Source: Odiellus spinosus
Taxonomy: Eukaryota > Arthropoda > Arachnida > Opiliones > Phalangiidae
Length of the DNA: 64,000 nt
Assembly (NCBI GenBank): GCA_963920705.1
Contig: OY987233.1
Location: 13,751,459-13,815,458, forward strand
Direction of reading: 5' to 3'
In this document: positions 10,151 through 22,603 of the stretch, piece by piece
Position numbering within the stretch: the first letter of the stretch is position 1
Layout of the letters: each line of letters starts with the position of its first letter
Notes under the pieces: generated by a model
What the model saw: the letters and a program-made list of their open reading frames with translations, nothing else
What the model was told of the DNA's origin: nothing
Database searches by the model: none
Made by a program: the position numbers and the translations under genes

Positions 10151-10964
10151 TTAAAAGAAATATTTGCTGAAAATATATTCATATATAAAAAAATAAAAAA
10201 AATAAACAATAAATATTCCCACGGTCTAGACTGTTCTTAATAGACTGTAATAATAATAGTATAAGGGGAATGAAATACCGCGAGATATATTACAATTAGG
10301 CCTATTTTTAAAATATGATAAAACTAAAATATAAATTGGCGACAGTCTTACTTTAAATGAGACTTGTCCTTCAAAAAAAAAATAATAAATAAATAAGAAA
10401 AATTTCAACAACTTTCTTAATTATGAACCGATTTTGACCTAATTTGTATGATATTGTTTCTCTCGGTGACCACTTTTGAAATATAAGTTCAAAAATACTA
10501 ATAAAAGTGTAAGTTTCCCTTTAAAGTTTGAATCGATATGAAAAGAGGCTTGGGAATATCAGTTGCCAATACCTTTAAGATAATTTTGGCAAGAAAGACC
10601 AAGAGGGGGGGGGAATATATGGGGGTTTTCGTCGTAAAACTTTGTATAATTTTATAAATGACCCGTGGCCATTTTTCAACCCCGGGCACCTCGACATCGA
10701 GTGTTATAAAAGGGTTTTGGCATCTCGCTTAGAATATCTCCAAAATCTCTCCCGAGAATAAAACTCTGCAGCTCCAAATTTACAGATATCGGATTATTAA
10801 TGCTTTTACAAACTTATTTCCCCCTTTTCCAAAATCCCAAAATTTAGCCCACCCCTTCCATAAATATCTAAGGTAGTATTTAAGGTATTAAAACGATCAT
10901 GGACTGAAAGATGAGGTGAAAATTTCGCCAATTTAAATATTAAATTTATATACATTTTATTTTA
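10151..10964. other. no gene recognised; MITE-like end at about 10520
   Basis: GTAAGTTTCCCTTTAA near 10509-10523 resembles the right terminus of family C, but no matching left end was identified. Otherwise AT-rich with no supported exon. Confidence 0.3.
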
Positions 10965-11335
10965 AAGCCAAAACTTCGAGCTAAAAAATGGAATAGCTTT
11001 TGAATTTATTTTTCTAAGCAAAGGATGCCAAAAAACGTATTCGAAAATTTTCCAAACAATTATTAGACTCGTTTTTGGTGTTCATATTTAATTTTATAGT
11101 TTGGTAAAGTTTGAATAAAAGTATAAATATAAAATCGGACCAATCATATTATTTCAGCCTTCAACAGTCCTTTTAATGTCCAAAGACTTTGACCATTAAA
11201 CGCCGGCCTTTTCTTTTTATGTTAGGACGTTACAAGCGCTGTTGAAGGCTGAAATAATATGATTGGCCCAAATTTATATTTACTTTTATTCAAACCCAGT
11301 GGAATTTGTTATAAATTTAAATGCTTTTAAAAAAT
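10965..11335. mobile_element. family C MITE, truncated copy
   Basis: Contains the left-end segment GAGCTAAAAAATGGAATAGC and the internal inverted pair CAATCATATTATTTCAGCC (about 11140) / GGCTGAAATAATATGATTGG (about 11255), around a central GCCGGCC-containing spacer. The right TTAA end is missing. It matches 22604-23064 and 42900-43256. Confidence 0.75.
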
Positions 11336-11523
11336 TTTTTAAACCGGATTAGAGGCGAAAGTTTAATATTTACAAATACGGGCGTTTATCCGCAAATATT
11401 TTTGTCGTCTGTAAAATTTGTTTCCTTAAGGTATTTACCAATATAATTATTAATAATAATATTAATAATATATTCATTATTTTTGTCTTATTTTAATTCG
11501 TTGCATTTTTTGATATTTTGCAG

Positions 11524-11615
11524 GTTTGGTATTACTCACCCGAAAAACTCTTAAATCACCTAAAATTTTGTCAAGCTCCAAAAAAGACAGTCGATCATTG
11601 ACCAAAAGCCCTCAG
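11524..11615 (+). CDS. candidate internal exon, basic Ser/Lys-rich segment (product unknown)
   Basis: A 92-nt block lies between a good acceptor (TTTTTTGATATTTTGCAG ending at 11523) and a consensus donor (CAG|GTAAGG at 11615/11616). The frame starting at the third base is open through the exon and encodes 30 residues beginning LVLLTRKTLKSP and continuing with a Ser/Lys-rich stretch ending TKSPQ; the other two frames contain stops. The exon is less AT-rich than its flanks. I recognise no domain. The splice pattern is the evidence; no partner exon in a compatible phase was identified. Confidence 0.5.
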
Positions 11616-13195
11616 GTAAGGTTAATTTTATTTTAATTATATTTTTAAAGTGTTTAACGTGGAATCTTACCTATCCTAACCCATTCTAAACTAACCTAAC
11701 CCAATCCATCCTAACCCATCCTTGTTAATTATCATGTTCGAAAGGTGATAATCTTGGGTTTAAATATTTGTCTAGAGTAGTAGACAACTTGAATTAAAAA
11801 TGCGCCCCCTGGCAAAGAATTGAGGTACTACAAATACATTAGAAGTATATATCGTATGCTAAACCTTGCTTTAAGCAGATTAAACTCCTATTAAAAATTA
11901 TATACACGTATAATAACAATATCAAAATAATTTACGATACTGATACTGCATGGTTAAGAGGAACAGTTTCAGAAATTGAACTAATTAGTCACGTGACAAG
12001 ATTAGTTTTCATAAAAAACCGCGTGCCATTCTTTGCTCCATTTTTATATACAAGACTTTTGGGAAAAATTTTAATCATCAAGTGTAATAAATCAATAATA
12101 TTTAAAGGTCTCGTCTGTATAGCTAGGTTTATTCCTGTGGGGTTTGGGGGGCTAAGGGTGTAGCTGTGGGGTAATGGGGGTATTAACCCACCCGTCCGTT
12201 GAAGCGTATAATATGTCAGGATGAGATCACGTGTGCCAAGGCTTTTTTTACACTAGCGATATTATTTCTAGTTCGTTAATTAACACGGATGCCGTCTGCT
12301 TACAATAATTATAACTCCTTATAAAAATGTATTTGGCATAATAGGGGAAACTAAAGCGGAATGATACGCGATCTTAAATCGCATTGAAAAAAAAATAGTC
12401 GATGTTAACACGTGGTCCGTGCATATTAATTTTTTATTTCAAGAGACGTTGACACGGACTATTTAATCTCAATTTAGTTTAATATTATGTATTCTTCCAC
12501 CTTAGTGTTTCATATTACGCAAACTTATCTTGATTCGAAGTATTTATTTTTTTGGGTCTCAGTCAGACGGGGAATTTGCTTGTATAAATTTTCCATTGGG
12601 GGAAAAAAATATTTTTTTAGTTCCATTTCCCTGGCCAGCGTCGCGCTAATTAACTTGACTAGTATTTTCAATGCCTGCTTAGTAATCCTTCCCCTTCTTC
12701 AATGTGATATAAGCTGATGACGCCTCCTAGCGGCTCTCACATATCTTAATTAGTATGGCTTACCCAATATATGTCTTATTATACGAATATATAATTGTTT
12801 TACTAATTATTTCAAACACAGTACGATATATCATATGATAAAGCAATTAATAACTGTGCTTAGAAAGTTAATTAAATATATTTTATTTTATTGCTAAGTT
12901 ACCTGCTTGCCTACAAGTGTTTATATATTTGTATTATCCAGACTTTTTACTATTGGGTAAATATAATTTATAATTATTTAATTACTTTTTTACTGTACTT
13001 TTAATTTATTATTCATAATTATTTAATTAAAATATATAAAAATTTATTACTTTTTTACTGTACTATTAATTTATTAATCATAATTACAATTAGTTTATCG
13101 TAATTACCATTAATTTTTTATCTAAATCACTATTAATTTATCATCATTATTTTTAATTTAATTTATCATCATTACTATTAATTTAATTATTATCA
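11616..13195. other. no further exon recognised
   Basis: Shows short CCTAACC-type repeats at 11668-11725 and a palindromic GTCACGTGAC at about 11990. A 76-codon + strand frame at 12487-12717 is compositionally like its surroundings and is not called. From 12940 on the sequence grades into AT-rich repeats. Confidence 0.35.
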
Positions 13196-13225
13196 TTACT
13201 ATTAATTTAATTAACAACATTACTC

Positions 13226-13745
13226 TTAATTTAATTTATCATTACTATTAATTTAATTTATCATTACTATTAATTTAATTTATCATTACTATTAATTTAA
13301 TTTATCATTACTATTAATTTAATTTATCATTACTATTAATTTAATTTATCATTACTATTAATTTAATTTATCATTACTATTAATTTAATTTATCATTACT
13401 ATTAATTTAATTTATCATTACTATTAATTTAATTTATCATTACTATTAATTTAATTTATCATTACTATTAATTTAATTTATCATTACTATTAATTTAATT
13501 TATCATTACTATTAATTTAATTTATCATTACTATTAATTTAATTTATCATTACTATTAATTTAATTTATCATTACTATTAATTTAATTTATCATTATTAA
13601 ATTTTTAATTTATCATCATTACATATTAATTTAATTTATCATCATTACATATTAATTTAATTTATCATCATTACATATTAATTTAATTTATCATCATTAC
13701 ATATTAATTTAATTTATCATCATTACATATTAATTTAATTTATCA
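13226..13745. repeat. 22-bp minisatellite followed by 26-bp derivative
   Basis: About 17 near-identical units of TCATTACTATTAATTTAATT plus TA (13226-13595), then five units in which TCATCATTACAT replaces TCATTACT, giving 26 bp (13606-13745). The second block is clearly derived from the same ancestor. Diverged units extend left to about 13100. Confidence 0.95.
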
Positions 13746-13749
13746 TCAT

Positions 13750-14857
13750 TACTATTATTATTATTAACATTTATCCTGGTTCAGGAAACCTTCCATATAA
13801 CATAACATATTTCCATTACATAAAAAGAAATGTACGTATTGCCTTCGTGTACTATACACAGTCATAGTCGTGTAATCCTGCCTTTTATGATCTCTTTGCA
13901 AAAAGCTTATAAACGTTAAATGTCCATCGGTAAGATAAGAGCCCTGGGATCCGTATAGGAAGGGCTACTTTCATCAAAAGATGTAACAGTATAGTGGCCG
14001 AGTTATAGACATATACATTTCTTAATCTAAACACTTTGGTCTGCGACCGACGAGGGATAAAAGATCCAAAAACCCTAAGTATACTCGAGCCTGAGGAGAA
14101 AAAAAACGTCATTTTGGCGCCAAATCCGATTTTTATTGCTGTCACGAGAGGATTACCGTTTCCCGCCAATCCCCTCGTGTCCACATAGACCATCTCGAGC
14201 TCATAAAAGCGCGCGCTCGACAAAAAAAATGGTTTCCCGCCTTTTTTTTTTTTTTTTTTTTTTGAGAGCGCGAGCTTTGTAACAGCACGTGGTTTATTTT
14301 TTTCTCAGTTGAGCGCGCGCCGTAATCGTAATAAGTATAAGTTGATAGCGCGTGCGAAGCTAGTTTGCGCTTTAAGGAATATATTAAAGAATAAAGTGGA
14401 GGGGTGTAGAGTATTATCTATTACGCAAACTCAATATGAAATAAACTGTAAATATATACATATAGGCCTACATACCTTCTTCTTAGCCAATGGAGAAAGC
14501 GAGCGCGCGCGCTTATGTCAAAGAGGATAATAAAGGGAAAAGCGGGAAGGGGAAAAGACCCGGAAGCCTTTTATATACAAAGCCTTATCCGCGGGCCCAA
14601 AAATTGCGGGGAAAAAAAGGCGGGAAAATATATCCCGTATCCAAACAGCGCCCGAGTTTCAATGGAAGATTCCATCTTTGGTGGCTGCGCGCAATATATA
14701 TATATAACTTTATACATAAACAAATAGTGAACTATAAATGTAACTGTATTCCGTATTGTATGTACAATACCATGTTGTCTAAAGAGAGGGGGTGGGGCGG
14801 TAAGTTAGCCTAAGGGATTTTACTTCAATGTACACACAGTAGGAATCAGTTTGTGTT
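13750..14857. other. no confirmed gene; three TTTCCCGCC motifs
   Basis: Holds a 112-codon - strand frame (13885-14223) and overlapping 70-107-codon + strand frames (14309-14813), none with recognisable domains or splice context. TTTCCCGCC occurs at 14159-14167 and 14233-14241, and inverted at 14619-14627, next to a 22-bp poly-T tract, a CACGTG and CG-rich runs. One of the frames could be a real small gene, but nothing supports it. Confidence 0.35.
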
Positions 14858-15421
14858 TTAAAGTTAGACTGAAGGAAATCGAACACTAATACGTGATAAC
14901 TTAATTTTTAGATTTCTTTGATCATAGAATATGTTATTTATTACAAAAAAGTATCTAAAATTTGGTAAATTGCGAAAAAACGATATTTAAATAAGTACCT
15001 TTTAAATCACGAACTTACACATCGACCACAATTTTGAATCCCGTTCCTGGAGAGAAGGGGATACGAGCCAATCAAATATCGTCTTTTTATACGAAAAGTC
15101 TTAAATAGGTGGGGCCACATTTCCATAAAAATCGTTATCAATTCAAGTAAAAGTATGTTTTTCGGAACATCATTCTAGACTGTTGCGCCATCTAACAAAA
15201 CATGTATCTGATTGGCTGGTATCTCCTTTTCGACGTGGAACAAGATGGTGGATTATTTAAATAAGTCGGGTGGGGGGTAAAACGCTGACTTTAAACCTTA
15301 ATTTTACGAGTAATTAAGCGGAGTAAAAAATGTTTGATTGGAATAAGGGACTTTTTTATTACATTACTACTGTTTTATCAATAAAATAGAGCTTTATATT
15401 TTTGATTCAGTCTCCCTTTAA
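14858..15421. mobile_element. TTAA-flanked MITE, family M
   Basis: Left end TTAAAGTTAGACTGAAGG at 14858; right end GATTCAGTCTCCCTTTAA at 15421, imperfect inverses. The interior holds an inverted pair around GATACGAGCCAATCAAATA (about 15060) and CTGATTGGCTGGTATCTCC (about 15210), so the element folds on itself. Single copy in this window. Confidence 0.65.
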
Positions 15422-15824
15422 GCTATAGGAAAGCTTTATAGTTTCGTTGGTTAGTATAAACGCAATTCTGTATGTTAAACAAATGAATGGTTTACTTATA
15501 TTTGGAATCTGAATGTCACTGATTTTTTGGGCTAAACTTACTTATATATTGATGTTTCCTAAGCTGTTTTTAATTGAGTTTTAGAATAACTTAGACAATA
15601 TCTTGATAATTAATAAAAGTACATCTTTGTTGTTTGAGAATAAGTTTATCATAAGCTGGGTTCCAAGTAAAATATTTTAAAGTTTAAGAGCAATCTAATA
15701 TTTTTGAACGTGAATAATCAAGAATTCGTGTTATTAATATAAAATATTTTTACGTGATTTGTGTAGAATTTTAATTAAATTTACTTTTAATATTAAATTA
15801 AATCAAATTTCAGTAACATAGCTT

Positions 15825-15920
15825 CGCCCATAGCACTAAAGTGCTGTAAGAAGAACACTTCTACAGGGGCTAGTATAAAATACCTGGAATTATTTGCCCC
15901 TTACAGTTAAGCTTCTCTTG
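15825..15920 (+). repeat. short dispersed element with AGGGGC/GCCCCT hairpin, copy 1 (family N)
   Basis: Shares CATAGCTT, AGAACACTTCTACAGGGGCT and TGCCCCTTA in order with 46632-46725. ACAGGGGC and GCCCCTTA could pair as a stem with a loop of about 30 nt. Role unknown. Confidence 0.55.
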
Positions 15921-16184
15921 TGTAAATAAATAATAATTTTAGATAAATTATATTTACAAGTTTTAATTAAAATATAAATAATTGTATTATCAATATCGAG
16001 TGTTAATTATTCGATTTATTAATATTTTATTCATTAAAATTATTATAAATATTTAATATTAATTTGAAAATATAATACCGGTATTACACAGTAATTTATT
16101 TATTTTTTAATAATGCTACAATGCATTTATGCAAATACTCCAATTAATAAATTTAAATTACTAATACATTAATTTATAAATTTA

Positions 16185-16545
16185 TTTGAATAATACTGTT
16201 AATTTATAAATTTATTTGAATAATACTGTTAATTTATAAATTTATTTGAATAATGCTATTAATTTATAAATTTGAATTCTATTAATTTATAAATTTGAAT
16301 TCTATTAATTTATAAATTTGAATTCTATTAATTTATAAATTTGAATTCTATTAATTTATAAATTTGAATTCAATTAATTTATAAATTTGAATTCTATTAA
16401 TTTATAAATTTGAATTCTATTAATTTATAAATTTGAATTCTATTAATTTATAAATTTGAATTCTATTAATTTATAAATTTGAATTCTATTAATTTATAAA
16501 TTTGAATTAATTCTATCAATTTATAAATTTGAATTAATTCTATGA
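16185..16545. repeat. 30-bp then 23-bp minisatellite
   Basis: Three units containing TTATTTGAATAATACTG come first, then about eleven units of ATTAATTTATAAATTTGAAT plus TCT (23 bp). Both share TTAATTTATAAATTT, so the shorter unit looks like a deletion derivative of the longer. Confidence 0.95.
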
Positions 16546-19500
16546 AATTATAAAATTAAATTATAAAAATTATTAATATATAAATTGTAATTAATAATAC
16601 TATTAATTTAGAAGTTTAAAATAACAATATTAAGTAATATAATTTAAATTATTCATTTTTAATTCCACTTGACCATATATATTTTCAGAATTCTTACTAT
16701 AAAGTCAACCAAGAGGCCTATGTATTAAAAATCGAACCGTTTTAATTAAAATTAAGAGATTGCTTACACCTCATTATTACAATTCCGCCCACCAGTTACA
16801 AGGCCTCCATTTTTCCAGTTATTAATTCATTTATTCAGAATTTATTTTTCTTACCATAAACTATATTGGAAGGTGTATTTTTTTTTAGTTCATGCTAACA
16901 AAGAATTAATTTTATATTCATAAATTCATAACTGGATCCAAATTCATCAATTTTCTTTCTACGCCCTAATGAAAAGAATTTTTTCCCCTAAACAGAAAAA
17001 AAAATCCCAGCCTTAGCATTTTTTGAAAAAAATAAAAAAAAAAATTAACATAATAATGAAAATATTACTTTTAAATCATAATTGAGAGGTAGCGAAGAAA
17101 AATTCATTTTTTTTTTATTTCTAAAGAAAATTTTCAGCTTCATTTATATTCAAATTATCGCGTAATTAGAAAAACTAATATTATCTTCGTATAGATAGTA
17201 ATCCGACGGAAAAAAAAAACAGTCTCGAAAATTGAATTTTTTTCTTATTTTGTTCGTCAAATTAAACGCGATAAAGTTTATAGGAGGAGATAAAAAGTAC
17301 CGTAATGGCTTCATTATGAGGATTTTTAAACCCCTCGCCTTTCTCTATACTATCTCTAAATCAACGGATAAACTTTAAAAAAAGTTTTGAATAGAAAAAC
17401 GTTCTGCCTAAAACCGCTAGCTAAAGTTAAAATGCAAAAATAACCCACGAATCAAAAATGAATAATTCATAAAAATGAGGGAAAAGGAAAAAAAAAAAAA
17501 AAAAATAAAATAAAAAATATTTCACGTGTTTAACATAAATGAACCAACGTATCACGAGCGTAGGAATACCTATATTATCTATCCTTTATTACACTTTCCC
17601 CCTAACATTCTTTCAATACATTATAAACTGTTTAGAATTCGTTTAACATAAATGAAGCAACGTATATTCGAGCTAAATAGGGTAGTATTTATTATTCACC
17701 ATTCTTACACGTTTTTCTTTTAGCCCCTAACATCCCTTCATTGTTTGAAATACACTAAACGTTGAGTCGCGCGCGGGATTGAAAGAAAGATGAATAAAAG
17801 CGCGGGAAAAACTAAACTTATATCAATTTAAATTTGCAGCGCGTGCGATGGTAAAGTCCACCCTTTATCTCTTATTTAATGATTTGGTTGGAAGTTGGTA
17901 GCGTACTTTAGAACGTGCTACCTAGTTAGGTTGAATTTTTCAGCGCGAGCGAGATTGATGTATAGAAGAAGAAAGAAAAAGAATAAAAAAAAAAAAAAAC
18001 CCGGAAAAAAGGGCGGGAAAAAACACGTGGATAAAAAGTCTCGCGCGCATAATTTGCTTACAGCAGCTAGCGCGAGAGGTTCTAACTCCTCTATCTTTCT
18101 TATTTACTCAAACTTCACTTCTTCGACCTTTTTTTCAAGAAAATAAGAATAAGAAAAGCTTTTCCTATTCTTTACGCCGAGTTTTATTTTATTTCAATTC
18201 TCGAGACTCGAGATCCTTATCCGTCTTTCCCGCCAAAAATGTCTTTCCCGCTAAAAAATCTATATAGGACTAAGAGATGCTAGCGCGGATCAACTTTACG
18301 CGCGCGTGACGCAAAAAAAAAGCAAAAAAAACCAAAAAAAAACGAGGGCTTATGGAAATATAACAAGGGATATAGAAAACTGCCTGCCGTTTCGGAATTT
18401 CTTTTAAAAGGATGATTTTAAAGGGAAGCCCCTAGAGAAACGGCGACTATTTCAAGTGAGGATTTCATTTGACTTATCCCGTAGTTATCCGGCTTTCTAT
18501 GGAATTTTTAAAATATCCCCTCTTTCTATGAATTTTCTAAAAATTTTCCGGCAAAATTTTCCGGCTTTCTATTAAAATTTTAAAATCTATGACTAATTGT
18601 CCTGCAGATTTTCTATGAAATTTTTAAAATCCATGACTTCTTATCCTTTAGATTTTTTAAAATTTGCCAGCTTTCTATGAAATTTTTAAAATTTCCCAGC
18701 TTTCTATGCATTTTTTAAATCTTTGACTTATCAACGAAATGTTTAAAATCCATGGCTTAACCTGCAGATTTTCTATGAAATGTCTAAAATAATGACTTAA
18801 CCTTATTTCTTAAGGTTTCTTTATATGTGTACGAGAAACAGTGGAAAACTGAACCTTAATTAGCAAGTTTCCGAATATTGAGGGCGTAGACGAAACATTG
18901 GCGCAGTTTTTTCGTCCGCTAGAGTTTTAAAACCATATAGTAGTGAGAACTAATATCAGTTTTCGTCTTCGACTTCTTGCGGCATGATTTTGAAATTAAT
19001 TTATTTTTATTCCACCATACCTTTAGTAAATTTCTTTCGAAAAATCTTTCGTAATATTTGACGGTAGATCGCGACCGAGAGATGAGACGACAATTTTATT
19101 GAGAATAAAATGTTTTTTAATATTTAGATTTATTTTTTGAATCGCAAATTTGACGCGCTGGAATGGAACCGAAATATTTGCGGCTTTTTTTTAAAAAATG
19201 CCGAGTAATATATTATTTTCTTTATATCTATATAGATATATTTTCATATTTATTTTAGGGAATGTGCGCGGCCGATTGACGCGCGTCATCGCTTTTAGAT
19301 TTAGGGACTCGACAAATACTGATTTTTCAAATTGATATATGATGCCTTTCAAATATACTGAATTCTATCGAAAGAATATTATGATAATTTATTTTAAAGG
19401 CCAAGTACAACGGTAGCTAAAAATTAAACTTTAGTTTAATTCAGATTGGGCAGGCACGCTAAAAACGCAGTTGCAATCTTGGAATGAACTTAAATTCGTC

Positions 19501-19554
19501 TTGTAAAACCTTTTTCCAACTGGAATTTAAGCGCATTGAAATATTCTTACTAAT
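16546..19554. other. A/T-tract-rich region, no gene recognised
   Basis: Contains poly-A tracts (around 17490 and 17985), TTTCCCGCC-type motifs at 18012-18020 (inverted) and 18226-18234, and a diffuse repeat of TTTCTATGAAATTTTTAAAA strings at 18480-18790. The 83-codon + strand frame at 17895-18146 is mostly encoded by an A-rich tract and is not called. No MITE termini were found. Confidence 0.35.
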
Positions 19555-19862
19555 CATAAGCCGCGTTCATACTACGCCTTGGAATCGATTAAACCGTTTC
19601 AAAACATTTATCTAGAGTCGTGTGAACGGCAATCTCTTTTCTCGAATCGATTTGATTCGATTTCTCGAAACTGCTTCGGGAACCAGTTTTGTACAGACTA
19701 GGTTTCAACAACCGATAGATGAAGCTACAATAAATCGATCTATAAAGATAATGCGTGAACACGTGACACTTAAAACGATTCCTGGCGATTCGAATATCGG
19801 TATGATTTTTACCGTTTCAAATGGGTTAAGATATGCTAGTGTGACCGTAGCTAAATTGCACA
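19555..19862. mobile_element. family J MITE-like repeat, copy 1
   Basis: Begins AAGCCGCGTTCATACTACG and ends GTGTGACCGTAGCTAAA, imperfect inverses. It shares over 200 bp with 34438-34735, including AGAGTCGTGTGAACGG, GGAACCAGTTT, GGTTTCAACAACCGAT and TAAAGATAATGCGTGAAC. The 85-codon + strand frame at 19622-19879 lies almost wholly in it and is broken in the second copy, so it is not called as a gene. Confidence 0.75.
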
Positions 19863-20330
19863 GATGTAGTGTGTATTAAAATTGGGTGTGTTCCATTGAA
19901 TATCTTTTAACGTTTGTAAGCTGTAGTAGACGCGGCTAATTTTAGGTTGTTAAAACAGAGAAACCACAAAAGCAACCGCAACCCTCAATTTAAAACACTC
20001 TTCCGTTCACACTCCTTCTCACAACCCTCTACCATCGACGGAAGAATCGAAATGAGGAGAATTAAGGCTGCGAAAAATATAATTACTACCTTATATGGTA
20101 TTTTTGACAGACGCGTGGAAACGGGGAGGGAAATTGTACGCACCGTGTACTATTAATCAATCTTCATTCGGGCTCTATTTATAGCCCACCACTTTAACAA
20201 GTTAGCCGAATGGAAAATGATCTACAAATTATAGACCTAATTTTTATTAAAACCTTAAATTTCAAGGGGCCTTAAAAATCAAACCCTATAAATTAACGTC
20301 CGTGCGTCCGTAACGTTTCCCAGAGGGTTA
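19863..20330. other. no confirmed gene; one open frame of 69 codons
   Basis: The + strand frame at 19947-20156 is Arg/Lys-rich in its second half (MRRIKAAKNIITTLYGIFDRR), moderately GC-rich and unlike the flanking repeats. It has no recognisable domain, upstream signal or splice evidence. It is noted as possible, not supported. Confidence 0.25.
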
Positions 20331-20334
20331 CAGA

Positions 20335-20720
20335 AAAGTCTGGAGAGATATAGAAAATTCTGGAAAGTGCTTTTTAGTACTAGAAAATGCTTGAAAGTAC
20401 TAGAAAATGCTTGAAAGTTCTAGAAAATGCTTGAAAGTTCTAGAAAGTGCTTGAAAGCTCTAGAACGTGCTTGATAGTTCTAGAACGTGCTTGATAGTTC
20501 TATAATGTGATTGATATAGTTCTAGAATGTGATTGATATAGTTCTAGAACGTGATTGACAGTTCTAGAACGTGCTTGACATTTCTATAATGTTCTGGACA
20601 GTTCGAAGAAGATTTAGAAAGGTCTGGAAAGTTCTAGAAAGGTCTGGAAAGTTCTGGAAAATTCCGGAAAACTCTTTAAAAGTCTACAAAAATTTCGAAA
20701 TTTCGGAGAATATCTGGAAA
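20335..20720. repeat. 20-bp minisatellite (TCTAGAAAATGCTTGAAAGT)
   Basis: About 17 units with a gradient of substitutions: TCTAGAAAATGCTTGAAAGT at the left, TCTAGAACGTGCTTGATAGT in the middle, and TCTGGAAAGTTCTAGAAAGG at the right. Confidence 0.9.
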
Positions 20721-20744
20721 ACTCCCTTGATTTTTGCTTGTTAA

Positions 20745-20996
20745 AACTTACCATCTAAATAGGCTTTGCTGGATTCGTGGAGATATCCTGAACTATGGAC
20801 GTACAAGGACCAATGACATTTATCATGGAGATCCTGCCTTCCCCATATAAGAGCCATCGATCAATGTCATTGGTCACTAGTCCTTATAAGGAGAGTTCAG
20901 GAGCTCCATGAATCCAGCTAAGCCTATTTTCTGTGCAAGTTTTAAATTTATTTCTAGTTTAATATTTTTAATTTTTAGGTTACATTATCCCTTTAA
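20745..20996. mobile_element. family A MITE, diverged 5'-truncated copy
   Basis: Has AAATAGGCTTTGCTGGATTC, an inverted ATGACATT / AATGTCATTGGTC core, CTCCATGAATCCAGCTAAGC and a right end TTACATTATCCCTTTAA. The core differs from the common type, so this is a subfamily. Confidence 0.75.
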
Positions 20997-21305
20997 AGGG
21001 AGCGTGAAGTAGAAAATGAAGTGTTTATATATTTAATTCTGCTTCTAATCTGAATTCGGCGAACTCGTATGAACTCTAGTGAACTCTGACTAATTAGAAC
21101 TTTGGTATCCAGTGTTTATCTCCTTGTTTTTTCTATTATTCAAAGTTTGGCGCTTGATTTGTGTTAAAATTTATTTATTTATATATATTCCAATATAGTC
21201 ATAAATAAAAATAACCTCAAGCATCACAAGCTCGTTTTTATATAAAAATAACATTTGGGGCGGCCTTTTTTCATTTATATTGTATTTATACGAGAAAATA
21301 GAGTA

Positions 21306-21868
21306 AAGAGCCTTTCACACGAGCCAATTTTTGTCTCCAACTAGTTGGGCCAATTAATTGTCGCAATTAGTTGGCCCAGCCCCGCCGTTCACACCCTTAA
21401 CAAAAATAATAAATTCCATCTACCAATTTATACGAACAGTTAATCATTATAGACGTGACGTCTCATCTTTCGTCACGTGAATATTTTTTTCGAATGATAT
21501 TTAGATTTGAAGGTTTATTTCAATCGCTTTCAGAAATACTGCTCATCTTTTATATGGCTTTTCAAAATTATTTAAAATTTTCATCAATTGGCCATCCGAA
21601 ATGAACTAATCAAACTGCAGCATAATCCTCAATCGAAAAGAAAATGGCTACCAGACCACGTGGATAATTTTTCACTACCCTAACATGTGGGGTATACGTC
21701 ATAAAATGTCCGTAATCGGAAGTTGGCCCGATAAATTGCCTACGTAATTTTTCTGGGACGATTTTAATTTCGCCAACTTGACCAATTTTTGCTCACACGG
21801 ATAGTCGAAGCGATTCGAGATGTCCCAAATAGTTGGAAGTAAAAATTGGCCAATGTGAAAGACCCTTA
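21306..21868. mobile_element. MITE family K with about 40-bp inverted termini
   Basis: The left end carries CCTTTCACACGAGCCAATTT and CTCCAACTAGTTGGG; the right end carries their inverses, CCCAAATAGTTGGAAG and AAAAATTGGCCAATGTGAAA followed by GACCCTT. A second internal repeat of the AGTTGG motif lies near 21370. No reading frame; the target duplication is not clear. Confidence 0.75.
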
Positions 21869-22603
21869 AGAGAGCTTTAACCGAACCTCGTGTAGTCAGC
21901 CATATTTACGTAAAATAAAGTTTGGCGGGAGATTTCGCCATTTCGCGCCGTTTTGATCAATTTTTAACCTCGTAATATACGCGCGTTCCATAAATAAATT
22001 CTCTCATTTATATAAGTTTATATTTTCCCGCCATTTTCGGACTCCTCTATCAATATATAGATAAAGTGTGCACTGATATAGCTAAGCGCGTAACAAGAGG
22101 CCACGATATATCAAATATTACTACTCTTATTGGCCAACCCAAAAATTCAGACAACGAAATCCCCTCCTGTCTCCAGCTCCCCCTTGGTTTCCTCTTATCA
22201 GCTGTTTTGACCGGCCGACCACATCGACTTCCGTTTCTATATTACAAGCAGGGGGAGGGAGACCAGGGGTTTACGGGAACCCCTTATCAAAATTTTAGCA
22301 ACACATATAACCCCATTTTTTCGGACCGGGGGCTGATTCGCTCGTTCTAAAAGGGTTATTTCGGAAACAGCTGATAAGAACTGGAACAGAGAAGACCAAT
22401 TTCTGTTCGCAGTGCGTCTTAACATCGAGGTTCCTTTTATTTGCCTTATTTAATTTACAAGTATAATAAGGGGCTGTTCTTTGTACTCATTGAAAACTTA
22501 AGTTGATTCTAAATATAAAGAACTCGCGCGAGATTCAGTAAGAATCAGTTTAAGTTTTCAACGCGTGCAAAACTATAGGTTATATCTTTCCCACTTATTT
22601 CAG
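21869..22603. other. no confirmed gene; inverted repeat at 22185-22390
   Basis: TTCCTCTTATCAGCTGTTTT at about 22191 and an inverse-like GAAACAGCTGATAAGAACTG at about 22364 flank about 150 bp of GC-richer DNA, possibly an old MITE. Open frames on both strands here (94 and 62 codons) overlap and have no recognisable features. TTTCCCGCC occurs at 22024-22032. Confidence 0.4.

Noticed and set aside
11668..11725. CCTAACC-type run as an interstitial telomere
   Set aside because: The repeats are irregular (CCTAACCCA, CTAACCTAACCC, CCATCC) and short; there is no regular telomere unit.
13885..14223. 112-codon - strand open frame
   Set aside because: Long for this composition, but it lacks recognisable domains, splice context or second-copy support; kept only as an uncertain note.
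19622..19879. 85-codon + strand frame
   Set aside because: Lies within repeat family J; the second copy at 34438-34735 has frameshifts and stops in the same frame.
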